The notes beneath the pieces were generated by a model, which was not told where the DNA came from, made no database searches, and saw only the letters and a list, made by a program, of their open reading frames with translations. A program made the position numbers and the translations under genes. This document shows positions 1-8,688 of a DNA stretch of 64,000 nucleotides, one piece after another. Where the stretch lies: positions 4,378,412 through 4,442,411 of the forward strand of contig NZ_CP132335.1 of the NCBI RefSeq assembly GCF_030758295.1. Reading direction: 5' to 3'. Positions within the stretch are counted from its first letter, which is position 1, and each line of letters begins with the position of its first letter. This stretch comes from Pararhizobium sp. IMCC21322 (lineage in GTDB: Bacteria; Pseudomonadota; Alphaproteobacteria; Rhizobiales; GCA-2746425).

Positions 1-1316
1 TGGGCGTGGCCGCAGGCCTGATACTGACCGCCCATGACGCCGAAACTGATGGACGGTTTGCCGTCTTTCAGAACCATGCCCGGAATAATCGTGTGAAGAG
101 GCAGTTTTGACGGGCCAACCGCATTGGGGTGCCCTTCCTCCAACGAGAAGCATCGCCCGCGACTTTGCAGCATGATACCCGTTTTCTCAGTCAGAATACC
201 GGTTCCAAAGCCATCAAACAGGGAATTGATAAACGAACAGGCCATCCCGTCCCTGTCCACAACACTCAGATACACCGTGTCTGCATTGGGCACATGTGGC
301 GCAGGCTTGTCCAAAACGCTGGTCGTGTTGATTCGCTCAGACAATTTTTGGCCATAGGCAGGATCAATCAGATCAGACATGGAAACGGACATCGCAACCG
401 GATCAGAAATAAAAGCATCGCGCACGCCGTAGCCAAGCTTGGCAGCCTCAATCTGCTTATGCAGCCGTTCGGCCGACATGGGGTCAGCAATACGTCGTTG
501 TGCCGTGAGAATATTCAGGATCACCAAAGCAGCAATGCCCTGCCCGTTTGGCGGCAGCTCAAAAATGTCGTGTCCCTGATAGGAGGTTGAAACCGGATCG
601 GTGAAAAAGCCCCGATGAGCCGCCAGATCAGCTTCACCAAGAACGCCGCCAAGCGCTTGAATTGATGCCGAAATATCAGCTGCAATTTCGCCTTCATAAA
701 AGGCGCGCGCACCTTTGGCAGCAATAGCCTCAAGCGTTTCTGCCAAAGCTGGAGACAGAATGCGATCACCCAAAGCATAAGCAGCACCGGACTTCAGATA
801 GACCGCCGCTGCCGCTTCGTTTTGCTGCAATTTACCGGTAAGGGCTGCTATGTCGTGAGCAACACGCGGCGCCACAAAAAACCCGTTACGTGCATAGTTG
901 ATCGCCTGAAACAGGGCTGCATCCAGTCCCTTTCGTCCGGACCGTGACAAAAGCTGTTCCCAGGCATCAATGGCTCCAGGAACTGTTATGGCATGGGGAG
1001 AGGTTTCCGGGATCTCAGTCCACCCCTGCCCCCGGTATCGGTCCAACTCAGCACCGGCGGCACTGCGCCCAGAACCGTTGAAGCCGTGCAGCGTTCCATC
1101 TGGCTCACTAACAATTGCGAAACAGTCGCCGCCAATCCCGGTCATATGCGGTTCGACCACTGCAAGCACGGCAGAGGCACAGACAGCGGCATCAACAGCA
1201 TTTCCGCCGGATTTCAGCATATCCAGGGCGGCGGCACTGGCCAGTGGATGGGATGTGGCAACCATGCCATTTTCCGCATAGACCGGAGAGCGCCCCGGCT
1301 GACTGAAGTTGCGCAT
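1..1316 (-). CDS. ggt: Gamma-glutamyltransferase family protein (C-terminus cut by window edge)
   Basis: Translating the minus strand from the ATG at 1316 gives an uninterrupted reading frame to base 1, so the C-terminal end lies outside the window. The protein begins MRNFSQPGRSPVYAENGMVA and carries the family pattern of a glycine-rich GGNAVDAAV segment and a later NADTVYLSVVD segment. That Thr is the expected autoprocessing nucleophile. Family knowledge: these Ntn hydrolases self-cleave and transfer or hydrolyse gamma-glutamyl groups. I see no signal peptide, so this looks like a cytoplasmic member rather than the secreted glutathione enzyme. It is divergent from the GlcG/HbpS gene at 1443. 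The exact substrate is unknown. Confidence 0.88.
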   Translation of the reverse strand, partial: MRNFSQPGRSPVYAENGMVATSHPLASAAALDMLKSGGNAVDAAVCASAVLAVVEPHMTGIGGDCFAIVSEPDGTLHGFNGSGRSAAGAELDRYRGQGWTEIPETSPHAITVPGAIDAWEQLLSRSGRKGLDAALFQAINYARNGFFVAPRVAHDIAALTGKLQQNEAAAAVYLKSGAAYALGDRILSPALAETLEAIAAKGARAFYEGEIAADISASIQALGGVLGEADLAAHRGFFTDPVSTSYQGHDIFELPPNGQGIAALVILNILTAQRRIADPMSAERLHKQIEAAKLGYGVRDAFISDPVAMSVSMSDLIDPAYGQKLSERINTTSVLDKPAPHVPNADTVYLSVVDRDGMACSFINSLFDGFGTGILTEKTGIMLQSRGRCFSLEEGHPNAVGPSKLPLHTIIPGMVLKDGKPSISFGVMGGQYQACGHA

Positions 1317-1442
1317 AAGTGAGAAACCTTCAGAAAATTTGAGTGGCAAATTTGATGCCCTGTGTTGACAGAACCGGCCCTTTGGCACAAGTCCCGAAAC
1401 ATGAGTTCAGTCGGATGATCCGGAAAACCTACAGGAGACTTT

Positions 1443-1874
1443 ATGACAAAGATCACGATGCAACAGGCCAGCACAATCATCGATGCCGCCTTTGCCAAAG
1501 GCGCAGAACTTGGCCTGAAGCCTCTTGGTGTATCTGTTCTGGATGCAGGCGGCCACTTGCGGGCGTATCTGGCACAGGATGGCACGTCGATGCTGCGTCC
1601 TCAGATTTCCGCAGGCAAAGCCTATGGCGCGCTGGCGGTAGGAGCCGGATCAAGATGGCTCAACGCACAGGCGGCAGAGCGCCCGCATTTCCTGGAGGGT
1701 CTGAATGGCGTGGCAGGCGGACGCATAGTTCCTGTACCCGGCGGCGTTCTGGTGCGCGATGGTGACGGCGATATCATTGGCGCTGTCGGAATTTCCGGCG
1801 ACACATCAGACAATGATGAAGCATGCGCGATTGCTGGCATTGAAGCTGCCGGTTTTGCAGCTGATCCCGGCTAA
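1443..1874 (+). CDS. GlcG/HbpS family protein (heme-binding-like)
   Basis: This 143-residue protein matches the GlcG/HbpS fold family. It has an N-terminal helix (TMQQASTIIDAAFAKGAELG), the PLGVSVLDAGGHLRAY strand pair, and a C-terminal GGVLVRDGDGDIIGAVGISG segment followed by a D/E-rich helix. Members occur beside glycolate oxidase genes or act as extracellular heme sensors, and many are uncharacterised. There is no signal peptide. A good Shine-Dalgarno sequence (ACAGGAGA) precedes the ATG. It stands alone, divergent from the gamma-glutamyltransferase gene, and the neighbours do not suggest a role. Confidence 0.8.
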   Translation: MTKITMQQASTIIDAAFAKGAELGLKPLGVSVLDAGGHLRAYLAQDGTSMLRPQISAGKAYGALAVGAGSRWLNAQAAERPHFLEGLNGVAGGRIVPVPGGVLVRDGDGDIIGAVGISGDTSDNDEACAIAGIEAAGFAADPG

Positions 1875-1959
1875 CTCATACAAATCAGGAAAACTGGCGG
1901 CGCTGCGGATTACTGGTGAAAAGCCAAAATACAGCGCTGCCTTTTAAAAAAGCAGAGTT

Positions 1960-2388
1960 TTAATAGCCGCCAACGGCCACATCCCGCGTTGCTGACCGGA
2001 TGGAAATGGCAAACCCGGCCACAACATCAATCAAGGCAATCACCATCAGAGTGAAGAATAAGGTCGTTGCGGCCTCGCGCACCAGCAAAAACTCCACCAG
2101 AAAAACGATAAACACAACCATCGACAACATGTGATCAACAATGGTCAGATTGCCTATTCGTGTGGCTTTCAGGACTTCGATACACAGCAGAACAAGCGCT
2201 GAAAAAACAAATAGATCGGACAGGGAGAAGTTGAAAATTGCGCCTGAAATCATAGTTACACTGAACAGCACAGCATCCCATCTGGCCGTCATGTAAGTTG
2301 TCAGAAGATCAAATGCGAAAAGGTTGTACACCACCAAAGGCACCAACATCAGCGGAAAATTCAACACACCAGTTCTCCTCAAACCCAT
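1960..2388 (-). CDS. Small multi-pass membrane protein, unknown function
   Basis: About 142 residues from the ATG at 2388; an upstream TTG at 2442 is possible but less likely. The protein is mostly hydrophobic with about four membrane segments: FPLMLVPLVVYNLFAF, a middle pair around DLFVFSALVLLCIEVL and MLSMVVFIVFLVEFLLV, and LFFTLMVIALIDVVAGFAISI. Similar small inner-membrane proteins are common in Hyphomicrobiales and have no assigned role. I do not recognise a specific family. It lies just downstream of rpmF but is separated from it by a strong terminator, so it has its own promoter. Confidence 0.6.
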   Translation of the reverse strand: MGLRRTGVLNFPLMLVPLVVYNLFAFDLLTTYMTARWDAVLFSVTMISGAIFNFSLSDLFVFSALVLLCIEVLKATRIGNLTIVDHMLSMVVFIVFLVEFLLVREAATTLFFTLMVIALIDVVAGFAISIRSATRDVAVGGY

Positions 2389-2477
2389 TATGTTTTGGCG
2401 AAAACTCGTTGAGATCGAGAGCCAGCCATTGTCCCGAAGCAAACAATCGGTCCAGACTTATAATACGGTTCGGAAAT

Positions 2478-2505
2478 ATAAAAAAGGCCGGTCAAAACCG
2501 GCCTT
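2478..2505 (-). terminator. Rho-independent terminator of rpmF
   Basis: Read on the minus strand, a 9-bp perfect stem (AAGGCCGGT / ACCGGCCTT) with a 4-base loop is followed by a run of T. It lies 38 bp after the rpmF stop codon. Confidence 0.85.
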
Positions 2506-2542
2506 CATTCATTCACCTGCAACAAACGCAAAATACGTCTGT

Positions 2543-2728
2543 TTAAGCGTTGTCTTTTGCTTCCAGAATCTGACGACCACGATACATGCCGGTCTTCAGA
2601 TCAATATGGTGCGGACGGCGCAATTCGCCAGAATCCTTGTCTTCCACATATGCATTTGCTTTCAAAGCATCCGTAGAACGGCGAAAGCCGCGTTTCATGC
2701 GGGATATCTTACTTTTTGGAACAGCCAT
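2543..2728 (-). CDS. rpmF: 50S ribosomal protein L32
   Basis: The 61-residue product begins [18 protein letters not shown], the diagnostic L32 N-terminus, and is strongly basic. It lacks the CxxC zinc-ribbon cysteines, so it is the zinc-independent form usual in proteobacteria. L32 is a late-assembling large-subunit protein near the peptidyl transferase region. It has a dedicated terminator and is monocistronic. The position between a small membrane protein and phaR fits an alphaproteobacterial chromosome. Confidence 0.97.
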   Translation of the reverse strand: MAVPKSKISRMKRGFRRSTDALKANAYVEDKDSGELRRPHHIDLKTGMYRGRQILEAKDNA

Positions 2729-2974
2729 GGGCCAAACCTTCCATTATTCAGTCAACGCGCCAGCCGGCTGATGCGCGACTGATCATTTGGATCTTTGTTT
2801 ACAAACACCATGATCGGATCGCCGGGAAACCCCAACCGAGCCGCTGATGTCAGCAAATTCGGGAATTAGAGCGGCCTTATACAGTCAAGCCATCGGTTTG
2901 ACCAGAGGTTTGCAAGAAAAAAATACCTGCTTGAACCACCGGCCCCTCACCTGGAACGACCAGCACCTGTAAGC

Positions 2975-3574
2975 TCAGTCCTTCTTCGTGGAAAGGGCTT
3001 CCACTTTGCGCTGCATATCGGCAATCTGGTCCTTCAGGGCTGACAGATCATCCGAGCTTGGCGCAGCAGCAGTCGGCGCAACTGAGGAATCAGCAAGATC
3101 TGATACATCTGTCGGTGCTTTCGTCGGCACGCCGAACGGGTTGAACATCTTCATAGCCTGCTCAAACATTTCCATATTGCGGCGGGTATGTTCTTCCACG
3201 GCGTCAAAGCCGGGCACACCAATAGATGATATCTGCTCGCGGAATTTATCCTGATCGCGCGTCAGAGAGGAAATCGATGCATCCAGAAAGCTGGGAACAA
3301 CGGCCTGCATCTGGTCTCCATAAAACCGGATCAGCTGGCGCAGGAAAGAAATAGGCAACAAATTGATGCCCTTGTTCTCTTCATCAAAAATAATCTGTGT
3401 CAGAACCGAGCGGGTGATATCCTGGCCGGATTTGGCGTCCACCACGACAAAATCGTCTTCCTTCTTCACCATCACAGACAGATCTTCCAGCGTAACGTAA
3501 GTCGACGTGCCGGTATTATAGAGGCGTCGATTTGCGTATTTCTTGATGGTTATCGGCTCGTCAGTTTTAGCCAT
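2975..3574 (-). CDS. phaR: Polyhydroxyalkanoate synthesis repressor PhaR
   Basis: The 199-residue protein has the PhaR N-terminal DNA-binding domain (KKYANRRLYNTGTSTYVTLE, residues 11-30). A PHB-accumulation regulatory domain follows (LTQIIFDEENKG to about residue 100), and then a low-complexity Ala/Pro-rich tail. Family knowledge: PhaR binds TGC-rich operators and is released by binding nascent PHB, so it couples granule formation to expression of phasins and its own gene. It is divergent from phaA, and the shared intergenic region contains many TTGCA/TGCAA motifs (see 3664-3909). No phaC or phasin gene lies in the window. Confidence 0.95.
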   Translation of the reverse strand: MAKTDEPITIKKYANRRLYNTGTSTYVTLEDLSVMVKKEDDFVVVDAKSGQDITRSVLTQIIFDEENKGINLLPISFLRQLIRFYGDQMQAVVPSFLDASISSLTRDQDKFREQISSIGVPGFDAVEEHTRRNMEMFEQAMKMFNPFGVPTKAPTDVSDLADSSVAPTAAAPSSDDLSALKDQIADMQRKVEALSTKKD

Positions 3575-3663
3575 GGCAGACCCGTCCTGTTTTCAGTCCC
3601 GAACCGGTCGCTGCAGTGCAACGACCAGCCTTCTGGTTCTTTATTCTGTCACCCTATGGAATT

Positions 3664-3909
3664 TTGCAGCGCACATCCATCTTTTTTGCACTGCCACGTA
3701 ACACCACATTGCGCACGAACTGATGGCATTAGGGCAATCAGGGCCATTCTTTGCGGAAATTCTTGTATTTGCAGCACAAAGGACCATGTGCAACTGCGTA
3801 AAATCATGCAACTTATTCACCGGACTAAAGTCATAAGCTGCGTATTATCTGCAGTTCTGCAATGCGAAATTTGAATAAGATAACTTTGCAGAAAAGCGCT
3901 ATTGTGCAA
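3664..3909. promoter_or_regulatory. Cluster of TTGCA/TGCAA motifs, candidate PhaR operators
   Basis: The phaR-phaA intergenic region (3575-3947) holds TTGCA at 3664, 3686, 3769 and 3886 and TGCAA at 3789, 3807, 3858 and 3905, plus CTGCAG at 3849. PhaR proteins of Paracoccus and Rhodobacter bind TGC-rich sequences with this kind of symmetry. The density of copies near the start of phaA suggests autoregulation and possible control of phaA. Binding is inferred, not shown. Confidence 0.5.
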
Positions 3910-3947
3910 ATGACACCGAAGATTTGAAGTTAATAAAGGGAGCCTCC

Positions 3948-5132
3948 ATGTCCAATTCAGAAGATATCGTCATTGTTGCCGCTGGCCGTACACCGGTCGG
4001 ATCGTTCACCGGTTCATTCGTTAACACGCCAGCCCATGATCTTGGCGCGGCAGTGATACAGGGTCTGCTGTCTCGTGCCGGTGTTGAAGCATCAGACGTT
4101 AGCGAAGTTATTCTTGGGCAGGTTCTGACCGCCGCACAAGGTCAGAACCCGGCACGCCAGGCAGCTATTAATGCTGGCCTTCCAACCGACACAACTGCCT
4201 GGGGTCTTAATCAGGTTTGTGGTTCCGGCCTGCGCGCAGTCTCGCTTGGCGCACAACAGATCAAATCCGGCGAAGCAAGCGTCGTGATTGCCGGCGGTCA
4301 GGAAAATATGTCCCTCTCGCCACACGCACAGCTTTTGCGCAACGGCGTTAAGATGGGCGACTACACAATGATCGACACTATGATCAAGGACGGCCTGTGG
4401 GATGCATTCAATGGCTACCACATGGGCACGACAGCTGAAAATGTTGCCGAGAAATGGCAGATCAGCCGCGATCAGCAGGACAATTTTGCAGTTGCCTCCC
4501 AGAACAAGGCGGAAGCCGCGCAGAAGGCTGGCAAATTCAAGGATGAAATCATCCCCTTCACTGTCAAAACCCGTAAGGGAGAGACAGTGGTTGAAGATGA
4601 TGAATACATCCGCCACGGCGCAACGCTGGAAAGTGTCACCAAAGTGCGTCCTGCTTTCCAGAAAGATGGCACGGTCACAGCTGCCAACGCTTCCGGCCTG
4701 AATGATGGCGCTGCTGCCGTCATGTTGATGAGCGCAGCCGAAGCTGAAAAACGCGGCCTGACACCATTGGCCCGCATTGCAAGCTCCGCCACTGCCGGTG
4801 TTGATCCTGCGATCATGGGCAGCGGCCCAATCCCTGCATCCCGCAAGGCACTGGACCGGGCCGGCTGGTCTGTCGCTGATCTGGACCTTGTAGAAGCCAA
4901 TGAGGCGTTTGCCGCTCAGGCTTGCGCCGTCAACAAGGAAATGGGCTGGGCTCCCGAGATCGTGAATGTGAATGGTGGCGCAATCGCCATCGGCCACCCG
5001 ATTGGTGCATCCGGCTGCCGTGTGCTTGTCACACTGCTTCATGAAATGCAGAAGCGTGATGCCAAAAAGGGTCTTGCCACCCTGTGCATCGGCGGCGGCA
5101 TGGGCGTTGCACTTACAGTCGAGCGTTCATAA
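3948..5132 (+). CDS. phaA: Acetyl-CoA acetyltransferase (beta-ketothiolase)
   Basis: Start chosen at the ATG at 3948, which has GGGAG seven bases upstream; the longer frame would need a TTG. The 394-residue product has all thiolase landmarks: nucleophile Cys91 in [11 protein letters not shown], the GGQENMS motif, His in [14 protein letters not shown], and the second Cys in [11 protein letters not shown]. It condenses two acetyl-CoA to acetoacetyl-CoA, the first PHB step. phaB follows 96 bp downstream after a hairpin, so the two form an operon. The product could also serve ketone-body or butyrate metabolism, but adjacency to phaB and phaR argues for PHB. Confidence 0.96.
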   Translation: MSNSEDIVIVAAGRTPVGSFTGSFVNTPAHDLGAAVIQGLLSRAGVEASDVSEVILGQVLTAAQGQNPARQAAINAGLPTDTTAWGLNQVCGSGLRAVSLGAQQIKSGEASVVIAGGQENMSLSPHAQLLRNGVKMGDYTMIDTMIKDGLWDAFNGYHMGTTAENVAEKWQISRDQQDNFAVASQNKAEAAQKAGKFKDEIIPFTVKTRKGETVVEDDEYIRHGATLESVTKVRPAFQKDGTVTAANASGLNDGAAAVMLMSAAEAEKRGLTPLARIASSATAGVDPAIMGSGPIPASRKALDRAGWSVADLDLVEANEAFAAQACAVNKEMGWAPEIVNVNGGAIAIGHPIGASGCRVLVTLLHEMQKRDAKKGLATLCIGGGMGVALTVERS

Positions 5133-5145
5133 GACTGCGCGGGAG

Positions 5146-5164
5146 CCGGGGGAAATTTCCCCGG
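5146..5164 (+). other. Intercistronic hairpin between phaA and phaB
   Basis: CCGGGG pairs with CCCCGG around an A/T loop just after the phaA stop. No T-run follows, so it is more likely an mRNA processing or stability element than a terminator. Confidence 0.4.
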
Positions 5165-5228
5165 TTCCAAAATCAAGAGAAACTGCGCAAAAAGTGCAGT
5201 CAAACCAAATTAGATGAGGGAAGAAAGC

Positions 5229-5954
5229 ATGGGTAAAACAGCATTGGTCACCGGAGGAAGCCGAGGCATCGGCGCCGCAATTTCCACAGCCCTGAAAGAG
5301 GCAGGCTATACAGTAGCCGCAAGCTACGCAGGCAATGATGAAGCTGCTGGCAAGTTCAAGGAAGAAACCGGCATACCGGTCTACAAATGGGATGTATCGG
5401 ACTATGATTCCTGCGTCGAAGGCATCGCCAAAGTAGAGGCCGATATCGGGCCAATCGATATTCTGGTCAACAATGCTGGCATCACGCGCGATGGCATGTT
5501 CCACAAAATGACCATTGATCAGTGGCAGGCCGTCATCAACACCAATCTCAATGGCCTCTTCAACATGACCCGCCCCATCTGGGAAGGCATGCGTACACGC
5601 GGTTTTGGGCGTGTTATCAACATCTCCTCGATCAACGGCCAAAAAGGCCAGATGGGCCAGACCAATTATTCTGCTGCCAAAGCAGGCGATATCGGTTTCA
5701 CCCGCGCTTTGGCTCAGGAAGGTGCTGCCAAGGGCATCACAGTCAACGCCATCTGCCCCGGCTATATCGGAACAGAAATGGTCCGCGCGATCCCGCAGGA
5801 AGTGCTCGACAAACGCATCATCCCGCAGATCCCCGTTGGCCGTCTCGGCGAACCGGAAGAAATCGCAAGATGTGTGGTCTTTCTGGCGAGCGACGATGCC
5901 GGATTTATCACCGGCTCAACAATCTCGGCCAATGGTGGGCAGTTCTTCTCGTAA
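5229..5954 (+). CDS. phaB: Acetoacetyl-CoA reductase (SDR family)
   Basis: Start taken at the ATG at 5229, with GAGGGA in front; an upstream in-frame ATG at 5214 overlaps that ribosome site. The 241-residue SDR has the TGGSRGIG cofactor motif, NNAG, catalytic Ser in INISSINGQ, and YSAAK. It ends in the PhaB-like sequence GSTISANGGQFFS. It reduces acetoacetyl-CoA to (R)-3-hydroxybutyryl-CoA with NADPH. A terminator follows directly. A truncated second copy of its 3' end lies at 7682-7822, beyond the diguanylate cyclase gene. Confidence 0.95.
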   Translation: MGKTALVTGGSRGIGAAISTALKEAGYTVAASYAGNDEAAGKFKEETGIPVYKWDVSDYDSCVEGIAKVEADIGPIDILVNNAGITRDGMFHKMTIDQWQAVINTNLNGLFNMTRPIWEGMRTRGFGRVINISSINGQKGQMGQTNYSAAKAGDIGFTRALAQEGAAKGITVNAICPGYIGTEMVRAIPQEVLDKRIIPQIPVGRLGEPEEIARCVVFLASDDAGFITGSTISANGGQFFS

Positions 5955-5980
5955 GGGCCCATGACTCCCGAATAGCCGAA

Positions 5981-6014
5981 GCCCGGAGAGTTGCAAACTG
6001 TCCGGGCTTTTCTT
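5981..6014 (+). terminator. Terminator of the phaA-phaB operon
   Basis: GCCCGGA at 5981 pairs with TCCGGGC at 6001 and is followed by TTTTCTTT. It lies 26 bp after the phaB stop. Confidence 0.85.
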
Positions 6015-6063
6015 TCCTTTGGATGTCCCACCACACCATGTCGAGACCGTTACAAAAGGCGCT

Positions 6064-7539
6064 CTAGGCTGCATCCGGCTGCTGGTCCAGTCCATGGGTC
6101 AATTGCCCTCGTTGCGCCGAGACAACACGGTTTCGCCCGGCATCCTTGGCCGCATAAAGCGCCACGTCAGCATATCTGATAAAATCCTCAGGTGTCATCA
6201 TGTCCGACAGCTGGCTGGCACAACCAATACTGACAGTCACACCGATGTCCTCATCGATACCACAATCGATATTGGCAGCTTCAATATTGAAGCGCAGTCG
6301 CTCTGCCATGGCCATGGCGCTGGCCTCATCCGTATCAGGAAGAATAATCGCAAACTCTTCGCCCCCATAGCGGGCCACGATATCTCCCGGTCTTGTCGCC
6401 TCCTCCAATAATTGGGCAACAACCTGCAAAGCCTCGTCACCAGCCTGATGCCCGTGAATGTCATTCACGCGTTTGAAGAAGTCTATATCAACCAGCAAAA
6501 GCGCAAGTCCCCGACCCGTTCGTTTGGTATTCTCACATTCAGCGGCCAACCGCTCGTCGAATCCGGCACGGTTCAGAATATCGGTCAGGTTGTCATGGGT
6601 CGAACGTCTTTCAAGCTCCCGGTACAATCGTTGCAAAGCCGTGGCCGCTAGGTTGAACGCTTTTCCAAGTTGCCCCAACTCATCACTGGTGTTGCGAAGC
6701 ATGACTCTATGCGAAAAATCCTTCTTACCCAGTTTACCTGCAGCTCGGTGGAGTTCTGCGATGGGATGGAGTACCGAACGCCCCACAAATACACCCAGAA
6801 CAATCAAAAGCGCACCCCCGGCAACAATGCCGCCGAACATCGCGAAAAGTGCATTTACGCCGACCCTTTGCGCGGCCTCAAGATGCCGATACACATCCTG
6901 AAGTGAAGAGTGATGGAACTCGGAAAACGCATCATTAGCCGAATCAGTCACCGCTTGCACGCGCCGCAGCGCTTCGATAGCTTCCGGTGTCCCAGGCGTG
7001 TGCTGAAATACAGATCGGGCAGCGGCTTTTGTGTTTTCCCACGTTGGTGCAAATATCGACAGCGCAATGTTGGAATGGATGTGATGATCCGATGCGCGCC
7101 CTGCCTCGGCCTTTGTCGCGTGTTCAATTTGCCCGTCCACCGCCTCGCTGATTTCTTCAAAACGCTCGGGTGCTGATTGATCACCATCGATCGCGTGTAG
7201 AAACGCCAGACGGTTCGCGTCTCTCAATGAACCTTGGAAGCGTTCCATAGACATCATCTCAACGCGCATTTCCTGCACGCTGTTTTCATAGGTGGTCAAC
7301 AGGGTGCGGCTTGAGATGAATGCAATCGCAGCCATCAGAACGAGACCCATTACAGCGATGGCAAACACATAGCGAAATCTGACATGGATTGATTTGTGGA
7401 AAGGGGCCACAGTGGCTAACCAGAGCCTGCGAAACCGGTTGGCCAGCTTCCGTCGGCCAGTTGAAGGATGTGGAGCCTTCGGGCGCGGCGCGCCGTCAGA
7501 GCCGCTGCCAGAAAGTTCATTGCTAAACGAGTGTTTCAA
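6064..7539 (-). CDS. Membrane-bound diguanylate cyclase with HAMP and GGDEF domains
   Basis: A 491-residue protein in this order: basic cytoplasmic N-terminus (1-52), TM1 (about 55-76), a helical periplasmic sensor region (77-225), TM2 (about 228-253), HAMP (254-305) and GGDEF (about 315-475). The active-site motif is GGEEF at 392-396, a competent variant. The product-inhibition site RxxD (RPGD, 383-386) lies five residues before it. It should make cyclic di-GMP in response to an extracytoplasmic signal. The start is a TTG at 7539; no in-frame ATG fits, so the start is uncertain. It sits between phaB and a duplicated phaB 3' fragment. Confidence 0.9.
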   Translation of the reverse strand: MKHSFSNELSGSGSDGAPRPKAPHPSTGRRKLANRFRRLWLATVAPFHKSIHVRFRYVFAIAVMGLVLMAAIAFISSRTLLTTYENSVQEMRVEMMSMERFQGSLRDANRLAFLHAIDGDQSAPERFEEISEAVDGQIEHATKAEAGRASDHHIHSNIALSIFAPTWENTKAAARSVFQHTPGTPEAIEALRRVQAVTDSANDAFSEFHHSSLQDVYRHLEAAQRVGVNALFAMFGGIVAGGALLIVLGVFVGRSVLHPIAELHRAAGKLGKKDFSHRVMLRNTSDELGQLGKAFNLAATALQRLYRELERRSTHDNLTDILNRAGFDERLAAECENTKRTGRGLALLLVDIDFFKRVNDIHGHQAGDEALQVVAQLLEEATRPGDIVARYGGEEFAIILPDTDEASAMAMAERLRFNIEAANIDCGIDEDIGVTVSIGCASQLSDMMTPEDFIRYADVALYAAKDAGRNRVVSAQRGQLTHGLDQQPDAA

Positions 7540-7681
7540 TTGTGTTCCGATGCACTTTATACCTGTTAGAGAGAGACTGGCATGAAATGTTTCGACTTAT
7601 CACAAACTCAAATTGGCAAATTTGAATAAAATTTTATGTATTTGCCGCTTTGGGTTGCTGACTGAAGTTGAATGGCTTGCC

Positions 7682-7822
7682 AAACGCATCATCCCGCAGA
7701 TCCACTTTGGCGCTCCCGGCGACCCGGAAGAAATCGCAAGATGTGTGGTTTTCCTCGCCAGCGACGATGCCGGATTTATCGCCGGCTCAACAATCTCGGC
7801 CAATGGCAGGCAGTTCTCGTAA
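7682..7822 (+). pseudogene. Truncated duplicate of the phaB 3' end
   Basis: The sequence from AAACGCATCATCCCGCAGAT to the stop codon is roughly 90% identical by eye to 5811-5954, the last 48 codons of phaB. It has a 3-base deletion near the end. The translation retains EEIARCVVFLASDDAGF and GSTISANGRQFS, but nothing upstream resembles the rest of an SDR, so it cannot be a working reductase. It lies on the far side of the diguanylate cyclase gene and is followed by its own terminator hairpin, like phaB. It is probably a relic of a duplication or of an insertion that carried a replacement 3' end. Confidence 0.85.
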
Positions 7823-7849
7823 CAACGCCTGATCGCTGCATGAAAGAAA

Positions 7850-7875
7850 GCCCGGTCACATGCCGGGCCTTTTTT
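7850..7875 (+). terminator. Terminator after the phaB fragment
   Basis: GCCCGG (7850-7855) pairs with CCGGGC (7863-7868) and is followed by a T-run. It may be a duplicated form of the phaB terminator. Confidence 0.75.
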
Positions 7876-7927
7876 AGCGATTGATCCAGGGTCCGAACGC
7901 AACAGAAGTCACACTCTGGAAATCGGC

Positions 7928-8512
7928 TTAACTCTCTTGCTGGTCTTCGATATTTTTTCTCAGCGCCTTCAACCTGTCAGCAGCCCCCTCAGAGCCTGAA
8001 CGAACAAGTTCGACCTCAGATTCCTGGAAAAAACCCGTTTCGACAGCATTTGCAAAGGCCTGTGCCAAGCCCTCCAGATGCGACCGGTCCCGGACCCTGT
8101 AGGCATAATTTCTGTAGTCATTTTCCTGCCTGAGCCGTTTCTTTTCGTCTTCGAGACGCGCATCCAGTTCATTCTCGCCATCGTTAAACAGGAAGTATTG
8201 ATCCCCCTGCTGACGCAGAACGAGATGATGAAATTCTCCACTCTCCGCCGAGTAGCCTGACAAAACCATAAACTGCGAAGAGAGTTGATTGATGAAGACT
8301 GATGAATAACCGTCATCAACGCCAAACATCTCGTAAGAATTGTCCTGATCATTTTTGACGAGCAGAAATCCCTCTTCAGGATCATCCGCATTCAGCGTGA
8401 AGAACCCGAACTCATCTCCAAAATCAAGGCCGTCACTGAACAGCTGTTCTTGCGATGCGATGCACCCCGGCAGAGCCAGAATGAGCACCAGGAACACGAG
8501 TTTGCGGAGCAT
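7928..8512 (-). CDS. Putative lipoprotein, unknown function
   Basis: The 194-residue product starts with a classic lipoprotein signal peptide, MLRKLVFLVLILALPGC, with lipobox LPGC (Cys17). The mature part is acidic, with a beta-rich central region (FGFFTLNADD, SQFMVLSGYS, HHLVLRQQGDQYFLF). A charged helical C-terminus follows from about residue 120. I recognise no family. It is expected to be anchored in the outer or inner membrane facing the periplasm. It is monocistronic, next to the phaB fragment. Confidence 0.7.
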   Translation of the reverse strand: MLRKLVFLVLILALPGCIASQEQLFSDGLDFGDEFGFFTLNADDPEEGFLLVKNDQDNSYEMFGVDDGYSSVFINQLSSQFMVLSGYSAESGEFHHLVLRQQGDQYFLFNDGENELDARLEDEKKRLRQENDYRNYAYRVRDRSHLEGLAQAFANAVETGFFQESEVELVRSGSEGAADRLKALRKNIEDQQES

Positions 8513-8630
8513 CGTCGTCGCCTTTCATGGTGTGCTTCTGGCAACTCTAAGAGCAAGCATCACCCTTTGTACAGATGCACCCCGCCACAACTAACCGTGA
8601 TTCGCCGGAGAAGAACGACCCCGTCAAACA

Positions 8631-8661
8631 AAAAGCCCGGAGCAAATCTCCGGGCTTTTTC
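8631..8661 (-). terminator. Terminator of the frcBCA operon
   Basis: AGCCCGGA (8634-8641) pairs with TCCGGGCT (8649-8656), with A/T tracts on both sides. On the minus strand the hairpin is followed by TTTTTGTTT. It lies 28 bp after the frcA stop. Confidence 0.85.
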
Positions 8662-8688
8662 GTATCAGTATATGTCTCAGTGTTTGTG

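Noticed and set aside
4092-5042. 316-codon open frame antisense to phaA
   Set aside because: The thiolase on the other strand is certain and the antisense product resembles no family; long shadow frames are expected in such codon use.
7600-7902. Minus-strand frame resembling the antisense of phaB
   Set aside because: It matches the antisense of phaB only because the DNA is a duplicated phaB 3' end; it is not a gene.
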